From contig NC_134524.1 in the NCBI RefSeq assembly GCF_027942865.1, positions 31,948,351 through 32,012,350 on the forward strand: a stretch of 64,000 nt of DNA, written 5' to 3'. The position numbers were made by a program, and so were the translations under genes. Within the stretch, counting starts at the first letter, position 1. Each line of letters starts with the position of its first letter. This document shows, one piece after another, positions 24,101-33,627 of this stretch. Source of the DNA: Odontesthes bonariensis (lineage: Eukaryota; Chordata; Actinopteri; Atheriniformes; Atherinopsidae). The notes below the pieces were generated by a model. The model ran no database searches. It was not told the origin of the DNA and was given only the letters and a program-made list of their open reading frames with translations.

Positions 24101-25919
24101 GAGCACATTTATTAGCGTCCTTCTCAGACTCTGTAGTGTCTTTCTCATGGCTCCCACACGGATAAATGGACTGGGACACAATCACACAGCTGCTCTGGAC
24201 CTTCCAAATGTGACTGAACCAAACACATTTACGATAAAAACACTTTTAGAGCCTGTGTACATGATGTGATAAATGTTAATCTGGTTCCTTTAGCGCAGTT
24301 TCCTCCTGCTTGGTGTGTTCCCATCAGGTTCTACAGCTGCCCTGTTGGACTGTTTTTAAAGGGACACTATGTCATTTCTTCCCCCATCTAGTGGTGCAAT
24401 TTTATTTTGCAAAGTCGAATGAATTTGCTCTCTAGCGCCTTGCGTTTTCAAATGTGCGTTGCAATTACGGCAGGCGGTATGTGTCAACGACGAGGATCCC
24501 TTCTCCTGTGGCGTGGCATAACTCTGGTCTTCCATCGCGAACAAAAGTGCAGGCCGTTCAGGCTGGTTCATACCAGAGAATGTCTAATGGCGTAGACTGG
24601 CTCTGTTTATACCTGCGTGCAAACTTGATGTCAAAATGGGGAAAACGCGATTCAAAGTCCTTTACGTCGTTTTTCCTAGACCAGAAGGACATGGCAGCCT
24701 CCATAGAGCTGGCCCGCTCTATGTAGATACAGACAAGTTATTCTTCACTCAGGAGGATAAGTGAGATTTTTGACAGAGATAATTTTACACCAATGAGGAC
24801 TAATTTATGAATGAATATGTTGATTTGAGCTAATAAATGACTTAATACAGAGGTCTTCAACAGGGGGTCTGCGGAGGTACTGCAGGGGGGTCGCGAAATC
24901 TTTGGTTGATTAGACGATTTTTAACTTTTTTTTTTTTTTTTCAAACAGTTTTTTCTCACAAATTGTGTGCAAACGTGTGCCATCCACAGATGGTTTGAGG
25001 ATTCATTGTCCCATCTACATGCATGTTTAAAGTTCAAATCTGTGGATTATTTGAATAGCTCAGTGTTGTATGCAAGATGTTTGTTTATAAATGGCAGTGG
25101 CATGGCCACCCTGTACCTTGCACATGTTTAAAATAAAAACATGAATATATTAACCTGTGTATTATTTGAATAGCTTAGTATTGAATGTACAATAACAGAG
25201 TAGCTATGTTTATACACGGCACTAGGCCCCGTTAAATATAAAACACAATTGTATGCCATATAAATAGTAGGGGGTCCCTGCACCAACTCTCCATCAGTTT
25301 GGGGGTCCCTGGACTGAAAAACGTTGAAGACCCCTGATTAGATCATTACACGGTGTCCCTTTAAGTAAAAACATTTGTTACTAAGTAGTTAACAACTCAG
25401 CAGGTTATCTGTTTATTTGTGGCTGTCCTTCTTATGTGACCAGACGGCAACTTTTGCCTTCCTTCCAGACAAAGTAAGAATATGCTGACCATATTCTGTT
25501 GTGGATGACATGTGTGACGTCATGCAGTAGGCAGTAGCTCCTGTAGTGTATCTGAGCGGAGCTGCGTCCTGTGCAGCCTGCAGCTGCAGCCTGCAGCCTG
25601 CCGCTGAGGCGCTCAGCTGTCATTATAGCTCACCACAAAAAGCCGATTAGCTGTGCTGGTGACTCAGCTGCAGCTGCTTTTATCCGGACATTACTGCGCG
25701 ACAACAACGCACCAACCAAGCCTTCTGCCTGCACTGAAAGCCAGCAGCCCGCTGGTTTGATGATGACTCGGGCCTCCCCCTTTAAGCACACAATAACCCA
25801 GCAGAAGGGATGAAACACACAAACAAAAAGCCGCTCACCCAGAACAGGATGTTGAATCCAAAAATGAAGTATTTGATGCAGCAGCTGACTTCGTGCCCTT
25901 TGTAGTAGTTGCCCGACAT
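15109..25919 (-). CDS. tspan5: tspan5, complete TspanC8 tetraspanin, eight exons
   Basis: Encodes a 268-residue four-pass tetraspanin of the TspanC8 group, which binds the metalloprotease ADAM10 and controls its exit from the ER and substrate choice. Coding exons (minus strand): 25919-25839, 22721-22671, 21978-21832, 21722-21552, 16694-16569, 16369-16322, 15396-15280, 15174-15109. All have GT/AG borders and all junctions are phase 0. The start follows a CpG-rich leader. The protein begins [19 protein letters not shown]1 lies near residues 18-40, TM2 57-83, TM3 94-115, TM4 about 232-256. The large loop has eight cysteines (153, 154, 170, 180, 186, 187, 200, 220) including the CCG motif, with NCT at 169-171 as a glycosylation site. 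It ends [10 protein letters not shown], as in TSPAN5. A few positions ([15 protein letters not shown]) resemble TSPAN17, the main alternative. The frame is intact. Confidence 0.92.
15456..16268. mobile_element. hAT-type element in tspan5 intron 6
   Basis: 813 bp with ends TAGGGATGGGAATTGAT and ATTCCCATCCCTA. Flanks GTAATGAG (15448-15455) and GTGATGAG (16269-16276) match at 7 of 8 bases, a hAT duplication with one change. The interior contains GATTCGGTTCTTTATCGG and an ACGCAACGTTGCGT palindrome. A second copy, inverted, is at 44527-45355. Non-autonomous. Confidence 0.85.
16890..17112. other. tspan5 intron 4, T-run and unnamed repeat-like tail
   Basis: A T homopolymer near 16898-16912 is followed by GAATAGGGACAATGCACATT, which reads like the end of a dispersed retroposon. 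I cannot define its limits. Confidence 0.3.
17455..19428. mobile_element. middle hAT of the nest, with BED-finger remnant
   Basis: Ends TAGGGCTGGGACT and AGTCACAGCCCTA, flanked by perfect GTTTTAAC duplications (17447-17454 and 19429-19436). It carries a short plus-strand coding remnant of a BED zinc finger: CRLC (cysteine codons at 17613 and 17622) and, beyond the inner insertion, YHLNTKH (histidine codons at 19161 and 19176). This suggests derivation from a ZBED-type hAT. The finger is split by the element at 17662-19144. No catalytic domain remains. Confidence 0.88.
17662..19144. mobile_element. innermost hAT of the nest, 1483 bp
   Basis: Ends CAGAGGCGGCGCTAAGG and CGCTGGCGCCGCCGCTG form imperfect inverted repeats. 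Perfect ATCAAGCC duplications lie at 17654-17661 and 19145-19152. No transposase frame is evident inside; open frames at 18494-18970 are short and featureless. It is the most recent of the three insertions. Confidence 0.88.
19734..21412. mobile_element. outer foldback element, TTAA-flanked
   Basis: Begins AGGGATACGCCACCCCCAGG and ends with the near-exact inverse, CCTGGGGGTGGCATATCCCT. TTAA lies outside both ends (19730-19733, 21413-21416). The arms are several hundred bases of inverted repeat (19734-19762 plus 20687 to about 20995, pairing with about 21065-21412). The left arm is interrupted at a TTAA by the foldback at 19763-20682. A one-armed relative is at 55234. In tspan5 intron 4. Confidence 0.88.
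19763..20682. mobile_element. inner foldback, 449-bp arms and 22-bp loop
   Basis: A nearly perfect palindrome. The arms 19763-20211 and 20234-20682 are both 449 bp, with a loop at 20212-20233. The ends are AGGGGAACTCCGGGGCATTT and its inverse. TTAA lies at 19759-19762 and 20683-20686. It sits in the left arm of the 19734-21412 foldback. The matching frames at 19730-19921 (-) and 20524-20808 (+) are this palindrome read twice, not genes. Confidence 0.92.
21481..21503. repeat. GAA microsatellite beside a tspan5 splice site
   Basis: A short run of GAA triplets in tspan5 intron 4, about 50 bases downstream of the exon 4 donor (at 21552) in transcription direction. Confidence 0.7.
22722..24359. 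other. tspan5 intron 1, distal part
   Basis: No coding exon seen. Around 22855-22915 there is GATTAACCGCGATTT, which may be a hAT-type fragment without definable ends. The AT-rich block 23340-23460 precedes a LINE tail at 23481. Confidence 0.4.
23481..23538 (+). mobile_element. LINE 3' tail fragment
   Basis: The sequence TTGGGGGATGAATAAAGTAT-like, followed by TTCTATTCTATTCTATTC, resembles the 3' terminus and pentamer tail of Rex1/L2-type fish LINEs. Only the end is present. Confidence 0.55.
24360..25360. mobile_element. TTAA-flanked MITE in tspan5 intron 1
   Basis: The ends AGGGACACTATGTCATT and its inverse, AATGTC-like ... CGGTGTCCCT, are imperfect inverted repeats, with TTAA at 24356-24359 and 25361-25364. 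A second element (24848-25336) is inserted within it. Overlapping open frames on both strands (24356-24726) have no domain. Confidence 0.7.
24848..25336. mobile_element. nested hAT-like element
   Basis: Begins CAGAGGTCTTCAACAGGGGG and ends CGTTGAAGACCCCTG, hAT-like inverted ends. The flanking octamers (ACTTAATA and ATTAGATC) do not match, so the duplication has decayed or the ends are misplaced by a few bases. Lies inside the 24360-25360 MITE. Confidence 0.6.
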
Positions 25920-26250
25920 GTTTGAGCATCCTCTGTGAGAGCCTGTGTGAGAGGAGAAAACACGGCCTGCTCACAGGCTTTGTGCTGTGCGGGAGGGAAC
26001 AGGTTCAGCGCCCCGGGGATGCATTCCACTCTGTCCGCTGCAAAGCTCGCGCCTCAGATCCGCGTCGGGGACATGATGGACGAGCGACGGCCGCGCTCAC
26101 CGACACCGCATCAATAAGCACATAAGCCAACATTAACGCGACATTAGAAATATCAGAGGAGATCCGCCTCAACTCCAGGCAAATTGCCGCTTATATGAGG
26201 CGGTGACGCTGCTGCGGATGGTCGCCGGTGATTGGCTGGAGGAAGACTTG
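25920..26250 (-). promoter_or_regulatory. putative tspan5 promoter and 5' leader
   Basis: A CpG-rich stretch directly upstream of the tspan5 ATG. Read on the minus strand it holds a CCAAT box (CAGCCAATCACC near 26230) and a TATA-like CTCATATAAGC near 26200. A possible spliced leader is suggested by a GTGAGC donor near 26092 and an acceptor-like TCTCCTCTCACACAG near 25945, but the leader may equally be unspliced. Confidence 0.45.
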
Positions 26251-27805
26251 AAGAACAGAGATGGGAACCAATCAGATCAGAGGCATGCCGAAGCACTTCC
26301 TGTGTCGTTTTCTCAACAATAATTATAATAACAGTAATCATAATAATATTAACAATGATATCCATTATAAAACTATAATATTATCACCACGCTTCAAAAC
26401 AAACTTTGACATTTTCTGAGTAGCCTATGTTTCTTTTTTTTTTCTTTTTTAATTTACATCTTCTTTACATTCATAAAGCTTCCCTTGGCATAGCAAATGT
26501 GTTTGGCATAAACGGTATTCAGATTACAATTCTGCTGCCATAATGCTGGACAGGACAAGGGGTTAAAAAAAAAAGAAAAAAAAGTAGCCTATGTTTCTAC
26601 AAAAGAATGAACTACAAGCAATGTAGGCTATACATCTATTTTAACAATTCTAAATAATCTTTAAGTCATTATGAATCTCCCACTTTTTCAGAAATGTAAT
26701 TGTGCTCATTATATCATTCTTACTGTGTGTGTAATGTTGTAGTTATGACAGTGCCCGCTAGAGGGCAGACCCCTCTCACTAATAGAAATGTCAGACACAG
26801 CAGCATGACCTCACACTTCCTGTGGGGGCTTGCTAATCAAAGGACTAAACTAAAAGATTAACACTAAAATAGGACTGTACTAATACTGGTGACAGTGATG
26901 TGGAATGCAAAGCACGCCATCTCTCAGTTTGAAGGTTTGATGCATCAGAACATAATAAGGGTGAGAGTGGGTCGTCCAATTGGCGGTTCGATTCCCGCTC
27001 TCACTGCTCAAAAGATTGGTGAACTGACAGCTGGAGGGATCAAATGCAGAGGAGTAATTTTCGTAATACAAAATCATCTGGTCCTAAAATAGAACATTTG
27101 ATGTACAACAATATGACATATTACACATGGTCATTATTTATTTCACAGAAACTGAGCTGGAGTGCAGAGGTAGTCTGTGTAAAACTGAGTAAGCAGATCA
27201 CTTTTTTGTACTTCTGTCATCAAATGTCTCAGCTTTATTAAGGGAAACCGACTCTAACATCATTCTTCCATTTAAATTTCTGACCATTAGGGATATATAC
27301 AGTTTTAAGAGTGGATCAAATTTCCTGTGCTTGTACACCTACTTATCTTCATTCAGTTGTAGTAACCACAGGTTTGATAAAGGCGTTACATGGATTCTAC
27401 ATAAATGAAACAAATTAAATCAAAGAAACGTTTAAGATTATTTCACAATCTGGCACATTATACTACTGTAATGTAATAATTACAAACACATTACAACGTG
27501 TAATTATTCAATACTTGATACATTGTTTATGTGCCAGTGCAGGTATTACAATCAAAAGCCTTAAAGTACAATTTCATGTCATATCACCAGGTACACGGCT
27601 CAATAATGTTCGTGGAAAAAGTAATGAAAACTAAGTAAGTGGTCACGGTTTCAGCTGATTAATCCCCTTTAGCTACATCTGAAAATAGGCAGAAGTGTAA
27701 ACCCAAGTCATTTCATTTTTTGTCCCATGACCTTCTTGCAAATATATATATTTTTTTTCCATTTAAAAATTCGGCAGTAATCCAGCACCCTTCCCCTCCT
27801 CTTCC
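26251..27805. other. intergenic, two repeat fragments
   Basis: No gene recognised. It holds a dispersed repeat at 26467-26566 and a tRNA-like B-box motif at 26985-26995; the rest is AT-rich unique-looking sequence. Confidence 0.4.
26467..26566. repeat. dispersed repeat, copy 1
   Basis: About 100 bp containing CATTCATAAAGCTTCCCTTG and CTGGACAGGACAAGGGGTTA. It is almost identical to 33532-33627 and ends in an A-rich run, consistent with a retroposed tail fragment. Confidence 0.75.
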
Positions 27806-28237
27806 TCAGCCGTGCCTTTGGAACGTGCGCAGAATGTGCTTTTCCATGGTCTGCTTGAACAATGCATGGACGTCCCTGGAAAAGATGTGTTCCTGAAGGC
27901 AGCACATGTTGCTGTAAAATCTCAAAAACTAAAAACAAAAAAAAATCCTGATTTGTCTGACCACACAACACACACTTCTACTGTCGATGGTCCATCTCAG
28001 ATCTGAGTCCAGAGAACTCAACATCACCTCTGGACAAGGTAAGCGTGAGGCTTCTTTTGCACAGTAAGTAGTTTGAAGTGGCATTCGTGAATGGAACTCT
28101 GTATTGTAGTAAAGGTTTCCCACAGTAATCGCCTATTTCAGCTATTATTGAATGATGGTTCTTGACTGCCGTCTGGCGGATCAGAAAACAGGTGTTCAGC
28201 CTCGTCTTGTATCTTTGGCCTTTGTGCACTCATATAC
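27806..28237 (-). pseudogene. unrecognised two-exon C-terminal fragment with in-frame TGA
   Basis: Two minus-strand segments look coding and join in phase: 28237-28028 and 27911-27806. The first follows an acceptor (CCTCCAG) and ends CCAGAG before GTGATG; the second follows TTTTACAG and ends at TGA 27808-27806. The split codon AG|C gives Ser. Third positions favour G/C. Recognisable stretches are WETFTTIQSSIHECHFKLL and LQEHIFSRDVHALFKQTMEK. In the first segment an in-frame TGA at 28140-28138 separates two well-formed parts. Either a nonsense change has made this a pseudogene, or the exon really starts after the TGA (an AG lies just downstream). I do not recognise the protein. It lies downstream of, and on the same strand as, the TGF-beta-like gene, but shares no evident domain with it. 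Confidence 0.45.
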
Positions 28238-28734
28238 CTGGAGGATTATTATTTTATTTTTATCATTTAATGATATTCTACACTGTAGAATGAAAAAATA
28301 TGCAAATTCCTTCCAGTCTTTGGGGAACATTGTTTTCACAGTTCAATTATTTACTAAGCAGAGATCCTTTGTCCATCTTCTCTCCTCAAAGGCTCAGCCT
28401 TTCACAGAAGCTACTTTTTTATCAAATCATAACTAAAATCATCTGTTGACATCACCTGTTTGATGTTCTTATATTTTTCTTTGGATGCATATTAATAAAT
28501 TGAGATGAAACTGCAGAAATCGGCCTATAATTAGATAAAAATCTAAGTAAATGTAAGAATCACTGCTTTTTTCAAATGACTTAATTTATTTTTGTTAATT
28601 TCCATAACATTCCATCTTTTGGGCATCAACTGAGAACCTATATATATTTGCAATAAGGAAAAGAAAACCAATCAAATGAAACGGAGAAGCTTTACATGTC
28701 ATTCTAACGCTGTACAGTGGTTACAGTCACAGAG

Positions 28735-30072
28735 TTAAACCCGGAGAGGATGTGCCTGATAAAGCACAAGTAAGGGTTCACTTAGAGAGCCTCTCTGTAG
28801 ACAGTACAGACTCTGTGTGAGGGCCTCGTGGAGGACCAGACTCCCGCTCTCGTCTGTGTAGCGCAGCTGAAAACCCACCACCTCCAGAGCCCTCCCAGCC
28901 AGAACATCTGACACATCAAACACATCGTACCCGGACGAGGGCCGCTGATCCAGCGTCAGCTGTCTCTCCTCCAGGGCCGGGCTTTCTTTCAGATCCTCCT
29001 GTGAAGCCACGACGCTGTGCAGGCTGACGGTCACACTGAGAGGATGGGGGTGGAGGGTTTTTCTGAACAGAACCAACTCTGCACCCAGCATGGAGGGGTT
29101 CAGGCTGCTGGTATTAAACCAGATCCATCCTTGAGGAGCATGATGTGGACCTGGGTGATCCACAGAATAAAATAAAGAATAAGTCACAACTACAAGGCTA
29201 TTTGAATGCTGCATTCAGATGCTGTGAGCTAAGCTTATGAGTCTTTGAATCTCAGCAGTCACTTGACCTCCTAGTTTCCTTCCATGGGGGGTTGACCCTC
29301 AAACACAAACATGGTTTTATTTACCAGTTGATGAAAGGACTGACATCTCACATGACTGCTGTGGCCTCTAGTGCTAGATTATAACTCTGTAATAAGTTCC
29401 ACTAGCAATGTATTGAGTTTGTTACTTTAGTACTCAGGGTCTACTAAAACTCTATAAAGTAATTGTAGTTGAAGACAGGAAGAAGCAAAGTTCAAGTGAT
29501 TACAGTGCTTAAAAGTTTAAAAATGGTTTTCAAATTTTTTCAAAAGTTTTCAAAAAAAAAAAAAAGGTTTCAGTGCAATCTGTTGGTTTCCTTAGCTAGG
29601 ATTTTTTTTTGAATTGGCTCTATATGAACGAATTGGATTATTTTATGAATAATTATGATTACAATGAATTGAATTCCAGTTGGCTTGAATTGGACTTTAT
29701 TATCTAAGTGCCTTGAGATGACGTTTGTTGTATTTGGCGCTATATAAATAAAAATGAATTGAATTGAATTGAATTGAAATTCTTACCGTCAACACTGCGA
29801 AAGCTCTGCACCAGCATTCCATCTGATCTTCCAAAGTCTCGAGCTTCCAGAGAGTCCAGGTGCTGATAGATCCTCCTCATGTAAGGATGGGGTTTGGCCT
29901 GATGACTTGCTGACACTTTTTTGATGTGTAGCATTTCCAAAATAGCTTTGCTGAGCCCTTGGTCGTCCACTGCATCTCTGCGCTGATCCATCAGCAATAA
30001 TCCTGTGACCGACCGAACCATGAGGAAGACCAGCAGTGCATCCAAAAGTCCCAAACACACACCTCGGACCAT
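28735..30072 (-). CDS. TGF-beta/BMP-like propeptide protein without mature domain
   Basis: Two exons: 30072-29787 and 29150-28735, joined as G|GT (Gly), total 233 residues. The start at 30072 gives a hydrophobic signal peptide (MVRGVCLGLLDALLVFLMVR). What follows resembles a BMP/GDF/nodal propeptide: ILEMLHIKK, PHPYMRRIYQHLD, MLVQSFRS (like TVRSF), WFNTSSL, LGAELVLFRK, GYDVFDVSDVL and PLLVLYQAHP. These are family-level resemblances; I cannot assign a named gene. Codon use is strongly coding. The frame stops (TAA 28737-28735) where a furin site and cystine-knot ligand domain should begin. I see no cysteine-knot exon in the 0.9 kb downstream. It may be a truncated paralogue, a secreted propeptide-only protein, or a gene with an exon I missed. 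An L2 tail lies in its intron against the exon 1 donor. Confidence 0.6.
29560..29779 (+). mobile_element. L2 LINE 3' end in the intron of the TGF-beta-like gene
   Basis: About 220 bp of the shared L2 3' end with its GAATT pentamer tail, antisense to the gene. The tail finishes 6-8 bases from the exon 1 donor at 29787/29786. Confidence 0.8.
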
Positions 30073-31410
30073 TCCGACTTGAAATGATTTTTGAGCCCTG
30101 TTGGTGTGATGAATATTCGGATTTCTTTTTATGTCACACCACTGCCGCTCCACTTTGCAAGCTGCTGTAGTGCTGTGTGCATTAACAGATATGCAGGAAC
30201 CCCAGGGGCTGTCTGGACTTAGTGAACCAGTCCAGTTCTGAAGCTGAGGAATGTCACTTCCCTTTGGCAAACACTCTCACTACATGCAGTGTAGTGAGCC
30301 ACGGCTGCACTACTCCGAACAAGCAACCACTCAGCTGAGGCACTGACTGGAAAGACTGCTTTGTGACTGGAAACAAACAACATAAGACTGTAGCTACAGT
30401 GACTGCGACTTTAGTACGTGGGATGTTACATTCGTATATGCAGCGATTCATATGATGAAACATAGATGAAAAAAGTGGAAATATAGACTAGAATAATTAC
30501 AATGCTACAACAATCTTACGTATATAAAAAGTTATACTGTAATATTTCAAAATCATTTTCTTTAAATAAATAAAGCAATGACCCTAAATGTGAGAGTAAA
30601 TGGATATTTTTAACATTCAAATACTGATGTTTTTACTCACTTGTTGAGGGAAAAGTCTGAGAAATAAAAGAATAGATTCCCCCATTTTCATTGAATGGCT
30701 TGCAACAAACTTGATAAATCCTAAGAAATGTGTGGTCCAGGACCATGAAAAGGACCACAAAACAAAAGACTTCTCACTAACCGACTAACCTAAACACAGA
30801 AGAACAGAGACATTGATCAGCTTTTCATTTTTATCTCTATCTCTGATTGTGTTTTTTTTGTATGCCTAACCCGAACCAACCACAACTGATTGTGAAGTGG
30901 TGAGATTCAAGGAGAATACTGGATCAGAAAGGGCTCAAACTTGATTGCAGTCAGGGGTGTAAAGCCACCTCCACTGCTTCTAACATCCTTTAAGTATTTT
31001 AGAACATACCATGGTTGAGCTGTATCACTTTCGTGACAGTTTCACATATTGTAAAACATTAGCATGTCACAGTCTGTAATGGCAAAAGTAGGCATGCAAC
31101 TTATCTGAAGGCTTAGATAAGGCTTAGGCTTAGGCTTGGTAAATTTGAATTTTCCAGCCTTTATTGTTAAATTGCTATGCAGTACTCTGTAAACAAAGGC
31201 AGCTTTTGTACATTCTGGAGTGAGACTGCGTTGGAAATACATCAAATAAAAACAACATCTCAACATGTTTAAGAACAACAGAAAGCAACAAGTTTTCCCT
31301 CTGTTTTGTTGCCAAACCACAAACTTTTCCTCAACTTAACCAACAGGGTTTAAAGATGGAAGTACCAGATAACCTTCCTGATGACCCCAAAGACATGTTG
31401 GTCAGCACTG
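30073..31410. other. 5' flank of TGF-beta-like gene, nothing further recognised
   Basis: Presumed upstream region of the minus-strand gene. The open frame continues upstream from 30072 to 30270 without conserved features. No repeat named. Confidence 0.35.
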
Positions 31411-32498
31411 CTATATAGGGATTATATGGAATTATTCACTGAGTGTGGTCCATGTTTTTCTAGCACAAGTTTCTTGTGTTTGCTTTGAATCCAGAGAGGA
31501 ATCCTTTCCACTTTTAAGACCAGGCTTAAAACTTTCCTTTTTTATAAAGCTTATAGTTAGGTCTGTTGAATCTGATAGTGTGTCTGCTAGTGTGTCTTGT
31601 TCTGCCTCCACCTCTGGCACCCTCTATACTTTCATTACCCCCTACCCGAACCAGGGTTTGAATCCCATTCCCGCTTATCTTACCTCTTTTATTTCTCCCC
31701 CTACCCGAACCAGGGTTTGCATCCCCACCCCGCTGTGACTGGTGTGCAGTTGGTGAGAGGCTGAGGTAGCTTGTGGCTGTAAAAAGATGGTTGTTGTGGT
31801 GTGAGGAGCAGATCTATATAGGGAGTATAGGGAATTACTTACTGAGTCTGGTCCTTTATTTTATTATTTATTTTTTCGTTAGCACAAGTTTCTTGTGTTT
31901 ACCTTGAATAGGGATGGCTCAGGTAATCCTGAAACATCCCATAGTTAAGCTGCTATAGGCCTAGACTGCTGGGGGGCCTCATCTGTCACACCTTTCCTCA
32001 CTTTACTCTCTTTATGTATATGTGATATTATTGTGGTCATTAACTCGTGTTTCCCTGTTCCAACAGATATCCTTTGAATGGTGTTACAGTGCCGCCGCCG
32101 CTGCGGCCCCCCCCCCCCCCTCCCCCCCCTTTCTGTCTTCTCAAACCCCAGCTGGTCGAGGCGGATGGCCACCCTTCCTGAGTCTGGTTCTGCCAGAGGT
32201 TTCTTCCTGTTAAAAGGGAGTCGTTTCTCTCCACAGTCGCCTCAGGCACGCTCAGGCCGGGAGATTGGACCGAAAAACAAAAAGTTTTCAGTGCAATCTG
32301 TTGGTTTTCTTAGCTAGGAAATTGTTTTGGAATTGGCTCTATATGAACGAATTGGATTATTTTATGAATTAAGATTATTATTAATTAATTGAATTCCAAT
32401 TGGCTTGAATTGGACTTACTATCTAAGTGCCTTGAGATGACATTTGTTGTATTTGGCGCTATATAAATAAAAATGAATTGAATTGAATTGAATTGAAT
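31411..32498 (+). mobile_element. L2 LINE, 3' kilobase
   Basis: Contains the last codons of the L2 ORF2 (STFKTRLKTF-like region, partly decayed, near 31500-31560), a 3' UTR with CCCTACCCGAACCAGGGTTT repeats, a C-rich block near 32109-32130, and the GAATT tail. It matches the minus-strand copy at 57526-59295. 5'-truncated. Confidence 0.8.
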
Positions 32499-33011
32499 CC
32501 AGTTCTCCAGAAGGAGCATAAGCTTGCATGACTGAGTGTAGATAGGTGGGTCCAGACTCTGCAGTCACTTAAGGCAGCAATTATAGTGACTTGATTTGTA
32601 TCCTAGAAGCCATGGCAGCCAGTGAACTTCAAAGAATAGTGAAGGTACATGTGCACTTTTGACTGATCTAACACCAGACCTACTCCCATGTTCTGGACCA
32701 CCTGTGGGGGTATTTGTATGGATGCCAGAAGACCTGCTAAAGAGCATTGCAAATGTGGAGGTGAGAGATAATCGTTGCATTCTGAGTCAGATGTGGTCTG
32801 ATAGATTGTTTGAAACCACCACTTTCAGCGGCGATAATATTGTGTAATATCAGAGTACTACGAAACAAAATCAAGGAATGCCAACAACTGCAGTGCACAC
32901 CAGAAGCCCTGACTTTTATACTGAGTAGCTTTAACCACATCAAGCCGGAGCTCTTATGGAAATTTCCAAAGTGCAGACATCATGTTGAATTTACTTCATA
33001 GTTATGATCCA

Positions 33012-33352
33012 ATCATCCATTCATTCATTATCTATACCTGCTTTATTCAGGCCAGGGTCATGGGGGGCTGAAGCCTATCCTACTGTTGGGCAAGAAAAAG
33101 ATTGCTGTACAGGTCCCTGGACAGGTCGCGAGTCCATCACAGAGCTAACCCAGAGACAAATGAGCCAAACAACCGTGCATGAACACACTTACCCCACTGG
33201 TCAATTTAAAATAACCATTTCACATAAAATGTATGTTTGTGGACTGTGGTGGAAGCCGGAGAGAAGCCCCGCATGCACAGAAAGTACATCCTAGCTGAGG
33301 GTTGAACCTTCTTGCTGTGAGGAAACAGTGCAAACCACCACACCAGTCCCCC
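33012..33352 (-). mobile_element. tRNA-derived SINE-like element
   Basis: Read on the minus strand it begins GTGTGGTGGTTTGCACTG, continues CCTCACAGCAAGAAGGTT (tRNA-like head) and ends in ATGAATGAATGGATG repeats. It parallels the better preserved copy at 37901-38213. Confidence 0.6.
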
Positions 33353-33531
33353 ATAGTCATGATGATACAAATATTTTCTTTCAAATAGAGAGAGAGTTAA
33401 CTAAGAAATATATCCAACCAGACTTACAACTCCCCATTAGGGTAGCATTAGGGTAGCAGAATTTTTAAGCATCTGCACACCAAAACTGCTATCAAAAATA
33501 AATTACTGTCTAAGATGGATGACATTCATAA

Positions 33532-33627
33532 AGCTTCCCTTGGCATAGCAAATGTGTTTGGCATAAACGGTATTCAGATTACAATTCTGAAGCCATAATG
33601 CTGGACAGGACAAGGGGTTAAAAAAAA
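33532..33627. repeat. dispersed repeat, copy 2
   Basis: Near-identical to 26467-26566 in the same orientation, with one visible local difference (CTGAAGCC for CTGCTGCC). Confidence 0.75.

Noticed and set aside
26985..26995. tRNA gene at a GGTTCGATTCC B-box
   Set aside because: No matching A-box or cloverleaf arms could be drawn; at most a SINE remnant.
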